A DNA stretch of 20,453 bases, from the NCBI RefSeq assembly GCF_937876455.1, contig NZ_CALFIG010000231.1, positions 1 to 20,453 on the forward strand, in the 5' to 3' direction. Of the stretch, positions 7,477 to 13,988 are shown piece by piece; the first letter of the stretch is position 1; each line of letters begins with the position of its first letter. The notes under the pieces are model-generated. The model ran no database searches. It worked only from the letters and a program-made list of their open reading frames with translations, and was not told the origin of the DNA. Position numbers and translations under genes: made by a program. Source of the DNA: an uncultured Flavobacterium sp. (GTDB lineage: Bacteria; Bacteroidota; Bacteroidia; Flavobacteriales; Flavobacteriaceae).

Positions 7477-8521
7477 AGTTTATTTCGCTTATTTCGCCTC
7501 TTAATGAGGTTTCAAAAACGGTTTTAAATTCTTTTTGACTTATATTTTGACCTAACAAATACATTAATTTTGTTATAGCCGCTTCAGTTGTTATGTCGCC
7601 CCCTGAAATCAACCCGAGTTCTTTTAATTTGGTACTCGTTTCATAAGTTCCCATAATAACACTTCCTCCACTGCATTGGGTAACATTTACAATATAAACC
7701 CCTTTGTCAATCGCCTGCTTCAATTCATTGATAAACCAATCGTGTAACGGTGCATTTCCTGCCCCATAGGTTTCTAATACCACACCTCGTAAATCAGGCA
7801 TTTGCAATACAGAACGCACAACGTGTTGATTAATACCTGGGAAAAGTTTTAAAATAAACACATGATCATCAAAGAATTTATTGACTTTTAAAGGTAAGGA
7901 TTTTTTGCCAACAAACAACGCTTCTTGATTGACTTTTAAATGCACCCCTGATTCTGCTAATTCTGGAAAATTAGGTGAGGTAAAAGCATTAAAATGTTCG
8001 GCGCTAATTTTGGTTGTTCGGTTGCCTCTATATAATTTATATTCAAAATATAAACACACTTCTTTGATGATGGGTTTCCCATTTTCTTGCAACGATGCAA
8101 CTTGAATAGCTGTTATTAAGTTTTCTTTTGCATCTGTGCGTAAATCGCCTATAGGGAGTTGAGAGCCCGTAAATACAACAGGTTTTTCTAGATTTTCTAG
8201 CATAAAACTCAACGCAGAGGCACTGTAAGACATCGTATCTGAACCATGAAGTATGACAAAACCATCATATTTTGTATACTGGGAGGCAATTATTTCGGCC
8301 ATTTTTTTCCAATCTTCAATTTGCATAGTTGAAGAATCAATAGGCTGTTCAAATGAAACGGTTTCAATACTACAATCTAGTAATTTTAATTCAGGAATAC
8401 CCTTTACTAATTGATTAAAATCAAAAGCTTTCAACGCACCCGTGTCAGCATCTTTCACCATTCCGATGGTGCCGCCTGTGTAAATTAACAATATGGCTGG
8501 TTGTTGCTTAGACAGGTTCAA
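7475..8521 (-). CDS. ansA: Type I L-asparaginase
   Basis: Cytoplasmic-type asparaginase of 348 residues that hydrolyses asparagine to aspartate and ammonia. The first nucleophile motif is YTGGTIGM (14-21). The second is HGSDTMSYSASALSFM (92-107), followed by FTGSQLPIGDLRTDAKENL, and later VVLETYGAGNAP. No signal peptide, so the type I form. The second motif is normally HGTDT; here the catalytic Thr is Ser (S94), a hydroxyl-conserving change. The start is TTG at 8521: an in-frame stop lies five codons upstream and the next ATG falls after the active-site threonine. The start overlaps the upstream acyltransferase by 14 bases, so coupling is expected. The stop TAG shares two bases with the tRNA-Ser 5' end. 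Confidence 0.93.
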   Translation of the reverse strand: MNLSKQQPAILLIYTGGTIGMVKDADTGALKAFDFNQLVKGIPELKLLDCSIETVSFEQPIDSSTMQIEDWKKMAEIIASQYTKYDGFVILHGSDTMSYSASALSFMLENLEKPVVFTGSQLPIGDLRTDAKENLITAIQVASLQENGKPIIKEVCLYFEYKLYRGNRTTKISAEHFNAFTSPNFPELAESGVHLKVNQEALFVGKKSLPLKVNKFFDDHVFILKLFPGINQHVVRSVLQMPDLRGVVLETYGAGNAPLHDWFINELKQAIDKGVYIVNVTQCSGGSVIMGTYETSTKLKELGLISGGDITTEAAITKLMYLLGQNISQKEFKTVFETSLRGEISEIN

Positions 8522-9650
8522 TGGTAGTATATTTTAATTTATTGATAACCGGATTGGCATACATAGCTAAAAAACTCTCTTTTTGTTTAGCATCATCTGC
8601 ATTGATTCGCAGTTCTAAACGACGCTCAAACAATTGTTTTTCTTTTTCCGTGTATTTTGAGCTATAGGTTGAGGTAGCATGCAACAAATCATAAGCAATA
8701 AAATTGGTAGGCCAAAGTTTGTAGGATTGCAAGATAGAATCGTCAATTACTTGTGCTAGGGCTTGTATTTGCTTGTTGTTATTTTCTGTTGCAACTGTTA
8801 TAGTGTCAATTTCATGATTGAGGCAATCGCCTACATGAATGTGAATGCGTTTTTTTTGTCCAATAATACCACTTAATAGCGTAATAAAATCTTCGTTTTT
8901 TTCCTTAATATAAATTTGATCGTTTGCTTCTGCCATGAGTTGAGGCATTTTCAAAGCGTCTGTGGGATCATATTCATAGGAAATTGAAACTGGAACGATC
9001 TTAATTTTTTTGAAAAAATCCATTGTATTTGATTCGTCAGAAGCCATAGCTACCATTTTTAGAACGCCTTGGTGTGTAGCGTCATTGCCGTCTTTCGTTC
9101 TTCCTTCTCGTTGTGCAATCCATACCGAGCGATTTTCTCGAGAAATTAAATGATACATATATTCGGCAAGTAATTTTGAACTTTGTAATAACTCACGAGG
9201 CGGTAAATTACGTTGCACTAAAAAATTCCTATTTAATTTAGACAATTTAAGTAGAAAATCCTTTTTCACTAAATTATCTCCAATAGCTGATGCGGTCATT
9301 ACCAAACCATGATCAAATAAACACACATTTAATAAGGAAGTGTCTAATATTATATCACGGTGATTAGAAATAAAAAAATAAGCGGTATTAGGCTCTAGTT
9401 TTTCAAATCCAGAAGTTGTTAAACCATCAGAAGTAGTTTCAATGATTTTTTTAACCGCCTGATACGCAAAATTGATTTGAAAATCTCTAATGGAGTGTGT
9501 ACGAAGCAGTTGCTCTTTCCAAATAGATTCCTCTACATCTGGATAAGCAAATTGCATCATCGCTTTCATCATTGGATGCTGTATGGCTTCGCGCAAAGCA
9601 CCATTTACTTCAGCATCATAATAAGGACGTATTTTATCAAATTTGGACAT
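8508..9650 (-). CDS. PlsC-like glycerophosphate acyltransferase
   Basis: Protein of 380 residues in the PlsC/LPLAT acyltransferase superfamily, which transfers acyl chains to glycerophosphate or lysophospholipid at the inner membrane. The acceptor motif is ISNHRDIILDT (94-104) and the second is QREGRTK (180-186), a form of the usual EGTR block. The spacing H97 to D103 is HX5D rather than the classical HX4D, as far as I can read, though D99 may be the relevant acid. There is no signal peptide or strong membrane segment. A long C-terminal part (about 230-380) rich in charged helices is larger than in the 240-residue PlsC encoded elsewhere in this window, so they are not simple duplicates. Lies 58 bases after tatD and overlaps ansA. 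True acyl acceptor unknown. Confidence 0.8.
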   Translation of the reverse strand: MSKFDKIRPYYDAEVNGALREAIQHPMMKAMMQFAYPDVEESIWKEQLLRTHSIRDFQINFAYQAVKKIIETTSDGLTTSGFEKLEPNTAYFFISNHRDIILDTSLLNVCLFDHGLVMTASAIGDNLVKKDFLLKLSKLNRNFLVQRNLPPRELLQSSKLLAEYMYHLISRENRSVWIAQREGRTKDGNDATHQGVLKMVAMASDESNTMDFFKKIKIVPVSISYEYDPTDALKMPQLMAEANDQIYIKEKNEDFITLLSGIIGQKKRIHIHVGDCLNHEIDTITVATENNNKQIQALAQVIDDSILQSYKLWPTNFIAYDLLHATSTYSSKYTEKEKQLFERRLELRINADDAKQKESFLAMYANPVINKLKYTTIEPV

Positions 9651-9708
9651 GCTCTATTTTCTACATTACAAAAAAACAAAAAAAAAGGGAAATAGCAACG
9701 ATTTTCTG

Positions 9709-10479
9709 CTAAAATCCGAACACTTCTTTTGAATTTTCTGTGGTGATGCGAGCAATTTCTCCTACGGGAAGCTCATATATAGCAGCTAATTTTTCGGCAA
9801 TTAGAGTAATATAACTACTTTCATTTCTTTTTCCTCTGTGCGGAACTGGGGCTAAATAGGGAGCATCTGTTTCTAAAACAATATTTTTCAATGGAATTTC
9901 TGCTAAAAATTGATCTATTTTCCCATTTTTAAAAGTGGCTACACCTCCTATACCTAATTTCATGCCGCAATCTATAGCTTGAAAGGCTTGTTTTTTATCT
10001 CCGGTAAAACAATGAAAAATTCCAATTAAATCCGTTCCCTTTTCTTGTTCTAAGATTTCAAAAATTTCATCAAAAGCGTCTCTGCAATGGATATTTATGG
10101 GTAACTTGTATTTTTTGGCCAATTGAATTTGGTGTTGAAATACCAATTGTTGTTCTTTTAAATAGGTTTTATCCCAATACAAATCAATGCCAATTTCGCC
10201 AATGGCTGCAAATGTTCGAGTAGCGAGTTCCTTTTCAACATGTGCTAATTCTTCTTGATAATTTTCTTTTACATAGCAAGGATGCAATCCCATCATTAAA
10301 AAAACATGTTGAGGATATTGGTTTTCCAAGGCATACATTTGTGAGGTATAACTGCTATCAATCGAGGGTACAAATAATCTGTTGACACCTTGATGAATAG
10401 CTCTCGCAATCATATCGTCTCTATCTTCATTAAACTCTTCGGAATACAAGTGCGTATGTGTGTCTGTAAATTGTATCAT
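9709..10479 (-). CDS. TatD-family metal-dependent hydrolase
   Basis: A TIM-barrel hydrolase of 256 residues. The metal ligands of the TatD family are all present: THTH (H8, H10), GEIGIDLYWD (E95), NIHCRDAF (H131), GIFHCFTGD (H156) and LETDAPYLAP (D205), with PHRGKRNES following. Family members are 3'-5' exonucleases or DNases acting on single strands; substrate is not decidable here. Length is normal for TatD/YcfH. It starts with ATG six bases after the LuxE-like gene and is probably co-transcribed with it. TatD genes are commonly found beside unrelated housekeeping genes, so the context gives no functional clue. Confidence 0.93.
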   Translation of the reverse strand: MIQFTDTHTHLYSEEFNEDRDDMIARAIHQGVNRLFVPSIDSSYTSQMYALENQYPQHVFLMMGLHPCYVKENYQEELAHVEKELATRTFAAIGEIGIDLYWDKTYLKEQQLVFQHQIQLAKKYKLPINIHCRDAFDEIFEILEQEKGTDLIGIFHCFTGDKKQAFQAIDCGMKLGIGGVATFKNGKIDQFLAEIPLKNIVLETDAPYLAPVPHRGKRNESSYITLIAEKLAAIYELPVGEIARITTENSKEVFGF

Positions 10480-10485
10480 ATCTGA

Positions 10486-11487
10486 TTATTCAATTAATAA
10501 ATTACAGCCTCTAATGTCGCTGTTGTCAAATCTACCTAGCACCTCAAATGTTTGATTGGGGTGTTTTTTACCTAGGTCTTGTGTGGCAATAAAGGAACAC
10601 GAATTAATGTTAGCTAAATCAATCACATTAATTCCTCCCGTTTTTCCATAACCTTCATAACTTAATGCGTCTTCAGTGTCTCGGATTAGCACATCCATCC
10701 ATAGCGGACATTCAAAAACGCCATTTCCTAGTGAATAGGCTTGTGAAAGGAGTTCGGTCATGCCATATTCTGAATGGATGCCCTGCACGCCAAATCCTTC
10801 ACATAGTTTTTGGTGTAATTCTTCTCTAATTAATTCTTTGCGTTTTCCTTTCATGCCTCCTGTTTCCATTACGATTAAAGATTTTCCCATTTCATGAAGA
10901 AGGAATGAATGCAATGTTGCATATTCAATTAAGTCCAATAGCGCATAGGTAACGCCAATAAGAATAACATTTTGCCCTTCTTTATGTAGTTCTTTAATTT
11001 TTTGTAAAAGTGCATTGTAATCATTCAAATAAAACCCTGAATCTTCATGATTACTACTTTCAATTAAATCTTCAACCATATAAATTAAAGAAGAGCCTTC
11101 TCTTTCTAAATAGGATGGAAGTAAGGCTAAAACACAATAGTCTTCAATATTTCCATAAAAGTTTGAAAAACCTAAGCGATAACTCATTTCATACCAACTC
11201 ACATCAGTTACCAAATGTTTGCTAGTTTTCATGCCTGTTGTGCCGCTGCTCGTAAAAATCTGTTGTACGGGCGCGTTTGAACTTAATACGGTATGACTTT
11301 TAAAAAATTGTATCGGTAAAAATGGAATATCTATGACGCGCTTTACTTGTGAGGGAGTTTTCTTTAAATGATTACAAAAAGAGTGGTACACTGCATTATT
11401 TTCGTATTGGTAACGAAAAACTTTCAGTGCCATTTTTTCAAATTCTTTTTTTGAAGCAATAGAAAAGATATCTTCTTGTGTAATCAA
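10486..11487 (-). CDS. LuxE-like acyl-protein synthetase
   Basis: Protein of 333 residues in the acyl-protein synthetase (LuxE) branch of the ANL adenylating enzymes. Diagnostic blocks are the N-terminal FRYQYENNAVYHSFC, the family-typical IPFLPIQFFKSH (54-65), the P-loop-like TSSGTTG (79-85) that binds ATP, and the later GVQGIHSEYGMTELLSQAY, where YGMTE is the adenylate-binding motif. LuxE adenylates fatty acid and takes the acyl group on a C-terminal cysteine; here there is a cysteine in RGCNLLIE near the end. No luxC or luxD is nearby, so bioluminescence is not implied; it may activate an acid for lipid or surface-polymer work. The start is TTG at 11487, placed because the conserved N-terminal block begins there and the promoter is just upstream. 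Confidence 0.82.
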   Translation of the reverse strand: MITQEDIFSIASKKEFEKMALKVFRYQYENNAVYHSFCNHLKKTPSQVKRVIDIPFLPIQFFKSHTVLSSNAPVQQIFTSSGTTGMKTSKHLVTDVSWYEMSYRLGFSNFYGNIEDYCVLALLPSYLEREGSSLIYMVEDLIESSNHEDSGFYLNDYNALLQKIKELHKEGQNVILIGVTYALLDLIEYATLHSFLLHEMGKSLIVMETGGMKGKRKELIREELHQKLCEGFGVQGIHSEYGMTELLSQAYSLGNGVFECPLWMDVLIRDTEDALSYEGYGKTGGINVIDLANINSCSFIATQDLGKKHPNQTFEVLGRFDNSDIRGCNLLIE

Positions 11488-11503
11488 GGTGTTTAATTTT
11501 ATG

Positions 11504-11511
11504 CAAAAATA
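11504..11511 (-). promoter_or_regulatory. -7 element for the luxE-like/tatD/acyltransferase/ansA run
   Basis: On the minus strand this reads TATTTTTG, a perfect TAnnTTTG. Transcription would start about 12 bases before the TTG start at 11487. It sits directly in the T-tract of the preceding gene's terminator. No TTG at standard -33 spacing is seen. Confidence 0.5.
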
Positions 11512-11513
11512 AA

Positions 11514-11542
11514 AAAAGCATCAACATGGCGTTGATGCTTTT
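11514..11542 (-). terminator. Rho-independent terminator of the long T9SS protein gene
   Basis: Perfect 12-base-pair stem, AAAAGCATCAAC with GTTGATGCTTTT, and a five-base loop. On the minus strand it is followed by a run of seven T. It lies 37 bases after the stop of the upstream gene. The plus-strand side also has T4, so weak two-way action is possible. Its T-tract abuts the next gene's -7 element. Confidence 0.88.
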
Positions 11543-11578
11543 AAGATTATTATGTTTGTTTTTACAATAAAACTAGGA

Positions 11579-13297
11579 TTAATTTGTAATCATTAATTTT
11601 TTAGAAGTTGTTTTACCTTCTTCAGTAACCGTTACTACATATACGCCAGAAGTTAATTCTGAAACGTTAACTGCATTATTTGTTACAGTAGTGTTTAGTA
11701 CTTGCTTTCCTACGATATCATAAATAGTTACGTGTACATTGTTGTTTAAAGCTGTTTCCACATATAATATACCTCCTTTAACTGGATTTGGATATAATTT
11801 TAACCCTTCAATTTGAGAGAATGAATCGTTACCTAATGTAAAGTTTGGAGTAGTAGTTATTGTTAATTCATCTATTGTCATAGCAGGGGTTGTTGTAGCA
11901 GAATCTTGTCTTAATACAAAATTAGCTACACTTGTAAGTGCCGTTGCAGGAGTTGTAACAACAGACGGACCCGCTGTACCACCTATAGTTGGATTTTCAT
12001 AAAGAGCTAATAAGTTATTTGAAAAATCGTATCTTAATACTAAATATTGAGTGCTATTCACTGCATACAAAGTTGATGACCATACTATATCTGCTGCAGT
12101 TGTAGTTGTGCTAATTCCATATTGATACTGAGTACCATCGGTTGTTTTAATCCAAATTCTACCAGAAAACACATTTGTTGCGCTTGAAAATGAAGCAAAA
12201 TAGGTAGATCCTGTTAAGGAAATGTTTGTTAAATCAGTTACTTTAGCTAAAAATGAAGCATATATTTCACCAGATGTAGTATCAGTAAAAGGCAATAAAG
12301 TATCACTTCCTGTTCCTGCAAAGGACACTGAATTTCCTGTTGAAGTTATACCTGTATAAGTAAGATTTCCAGACGTAGCAAGAATTTCATCTGAACCAAC
12401 TGAAGTGTTTTTCCACATTTGCGAAAAATTTAGAGGAGTTCCAGCACTGTAATTAAAAGGCTCGTTTACCGGAAGTGTATTTGTTCCAATACAGCTATCA
12501 GGGCTTGTAAAAGTAAAAGTAAAGCTACATGTTGGACCTGACCCAACAGTTACAGTATAGGTTCCCATTGAGCTTTCGTTCATGGTAATTATAATGTTCC
12601 CTGCAGCCGTTGTAGATGGGTTATCACCAGTAACTGTTCCTGTAGTAGTTACAGTATAAGTAGCGTTCCCGCCGCCAGTGTAAGGTATTGTTACTGTGTA
12701 ATTATCTAATGCTGATGTAGAAGCTGCACAAGCAATAACAGGCGTTCCTAATGCAAGCGTACAAGAAGCAGAAACAGCAGCCAATTTAATATCGTCAACT
12801 CTCATTTGAGCAGTTGCAGGCTGTGTAAATCTCAAAGATAAAGTACTAGATGAAGGAATTTGTCCTCCGGGAATAGTTACTAAATTCCAGCTAGTAGTTG
12901 TATTATTTGTAAAAGTTATAGGGGTCCAAGTAGTACCGTCTGTTGATTTTTCAACTACTAATTGTGTTGCTGTTGAATTTGTAACATAACCAAATGAAAG
13001 TTGAATGTCTGAAGCGGTATATGCTGAAGTGTTAATTCCACTAATAATTAAATTTTTACCTGCTGTAGAGGTTAAAAATACATTACCATTTCCTGAAGCA
13101 CCCACATAGCCTGATGAAGCAGAAGATGTTCTTACATCACCACTTCCTGAGTATGTAATAGGTGTTCCAACTTGCCATCCCGTATAAGCAGTAATTAAAG
13201 TAGTAGCGGTAGGTGTGCCAAAATTTTCTGAATATATAGTTTGTCCAAAAGAGCTGATTGCAAACAAACTAAAGATTAAAAAGTAAATTTTTCTCAT
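11579..13297 (-). CDS. Secreted T9SS type A sorting-domain protein
   Basis: Exported protein of 572 residues, Thr/Ser/Gly-rich and poor in charge. The signal peptide MRKIYFLIFSLFAISSFG is cut before Q19. Residues 20-175 form a beta-sandwich-like domain ending in RVDDIKLA, typical of secreted jelly-roll modules in flavobacteria. Residues about 180-270 are an Ig-like strand-rich stretch with paired cysteines. Residues about 275-480 look like a second jelly-roll domain beginning LPVNEPFNYSAGTPLN. The last 75 or so residues are the T9SS type A sorting domain: IEGLKLYPNPVKGG, VTIYDIVGKQVL, ELTSGVYVVTV and KKLMITN. The protein is therefore predicted to cross the outer membrane by T9SS and stay at or leave the cell surface. 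No catalytic motif recognised; adhesin or glycan-binding role is a guess. Confidence 0.85.
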   Translation of the reverse strand: MRKIYFLIFSLFAISSFGQTIYSENFGTPTATTLITAYTGWQVGTPITYSGSGDVRTSSASSGYVGASGNGNVFLTSTAGKNLIISGINTSAYTASDIQLSFGYVTNSTATQLVVEKSTDGTTWTPITFTNNTTTSWNLVTIPGGQIPSSSTLSLRFTQPATAQMRVDDIKLAAVSASCTLALGTPVIACAASTSALDNYTVTIPYTGGGNATYTVTTTGTVTGDNPSTTAAGNIIITMNESSMGTYTVTVGSGPTCSFTFTFTSPDSCIGTNTLPVNEPFNYSAGTPLNFSQMWKNTSVGSDEILATSGNLTYTGITSTGNSVSFAGTGSDTLLPFTDTTSGEIYASFLAKVTDLTNISLTGSTYFASFSSATNVFSGRIWIKTTDGTQYQYGISTTTTAADIVWSSTLYAVNSTQYLVLRYDFSNNLLALYENPTIGGTAGPSVVTTPATALTSVANFVLRQDSATTTPAMTIDELTITTTPNFTLGNDSFSQIEGLKLYPNPVKGGILYVETALNNNVHVTIYDIVGKQVLNTTVTNNAVNVSELTSGVYVVTVTEEGKTTSKKLMITN

Positions 13298-13319
13298 GTT
13301 ATAACTATTAGATTTTTTA

Positions 13320-13327
13320 CAAAGATA
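13320..13327 (-). promoter_or_regulatory. Promoter of the long T9SS protein gene
   Basis: Minus strand TATCTTTG is a perfect -7 element, and a TTG (13353-13351) lies 23 bases upstream, the outer limit of the usual -33 spacing. The start codon at 13297 lies about 22 bases beyond the -7 element. It therefore has its own promoter rather than depending on the small T9SS gene upstream. Confidence 0.65.
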
Positions 13328-13398
13328 AAAAATAATAATTTGTTACATCACAATAGTTATGTAAAGTTCGTGTAAAGTTACTAACAAAAAAAGGTTAA

Positions 13399-13731
13399 TT
13401 AATTGACAATGAGTTTTCTGGTGGCAGAAGCGTCGCCTTCTTTAATTTTGATAATGTAAACGCCCGGGTTTAGTGCGGCAATATTTAGTTCTCTGGTATA
13501 CAGCATAACGTCAATTACTTTTTTACCTAATACATCAAAAATTTCGACTTTTTTTTCTAAATTTTGACGAGAAACAATAGTTACTTTTCCGGTGTTATTT
13601 GGATTTGGATATACACTTAGCCCTTCAATAGTTGGGTCTTGTGAACGCGACACATTGCTTCTGTTTTCTTGCGCAGTAGCTAAGAAAGAGAAGCATAAAA
13701 AGAATACTAAACAAATGTAATTTTTCTTCAT
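13399..13731 (-). CDS. Small T9SS sorting-domain-only protein
   Basis: Protein of 110 residues made of little more than two targeting parts. The signal peptide MKKNYICLVFFLCFSFLATAQ is followed by a roughly 13-residue linker, ENRSNVSRSQDPT. The whole rest is a T9SS type A sorting domain: IEGLSVYPNPNNTGK, KVEIFDVLGKKVI, ALNPGVYIIKI and TRKLIVN. No cargo domain is present, and both ends are intact (ATG start, signal peptide, proper C-terminal KLIVN), so it does not look like a decayed fragment. A near -7 element TAACTTTA (minus, 13757-13750) lies just upstream. It is divergent from gdhA. Possible roles, all inferred: a decoy or occupancy regulator for the T9SS, or a small surface peptide. Function unknown. 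Confidence 0.85.
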   Translation of the reverse strand: MKKNYICLVFFLCFSFLATAQENRSNVSRSQDPTIEGLSVYPNPNNTGKVTIVSRQNLEKKVEIFDVLGKKVIDVMLYTRELNIAALNPGVYIIKIKEGDASATRKLIVN

Positions 13732-13824
13732 TTGGCAACGTTTGTGGTGTAAAGTTAGTAAAATAAATCAATTAGTATGCCAAAAAACAAAAAATTTAGA
13801 ATATATATGCTGTTGTTTTTTACT

Positions 13825-13836
13825 GAAAACGTTTTC
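13825..13836. promoter_or_regulatory. 12-base palindrome, LacI-family-operator-like
   Basis: GAAAACGTTTTC is a perfect 12-base palindrome in the 257-base gap between the small T9SS gene and gdhA. The AAACGTTT core with CG at the centre is the usual shape of operators bound by LacI-family regulators. It is about 114 bases upstream of the gdhA -7 element and about 70 from the divergent gene's likely -7. No regulator gene is in view, so the link is inference. The rest of the gap shows no RNA gene or ORF I would support. Confidence 0.4.
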
Positions 13837-13949
13837 GTATAAATTACATAATTGCAAAATTCCAGACTCATTTTTAAGCCTTCAATTTGAATTTGACAAA
13901 AAAAGCATTAAATTTTTGTTATATTCTTCGAAAATTTTACGATAAAATG

Positions 13950-13957
13950 TATATTTG
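13950..13957 (+). promoter_or_regulatory. -7 element for gdhA
   Basis: TATATTTG is a perfect TAnnTTTG match. A degenerate TTCG lies 19 bases upstream as a possible -33. Transcription starting near 13963 gives a 26-base leader to the ATG at 13989 and rules out the earlier in-frame ATG at 13887. Confidence 0.65.
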
Positions 13958-13988
13958 TCCTCAGAAAATTTTACTAAAAAAATATATT

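Noticed and set aside
9651..9708. Promoter between tatD and the PlsC-like gene
   Set aside because: A-rich run but no TAnnTTTG on the minus strand; co-transcription from upstream is simpler.
13742..13945. Small plus-strand ORF of 67 codons in the gdhA upstream gap
   Set aside because: No promoter, cysteine- and lysine-rich composition from AT-rich DNA, no recognisable family; reads as chance.
13887..13988. 34-residue N-terminal extension of GDH
   Set aside because: The promoter -7 element lies inside it and the family start is at 13989.
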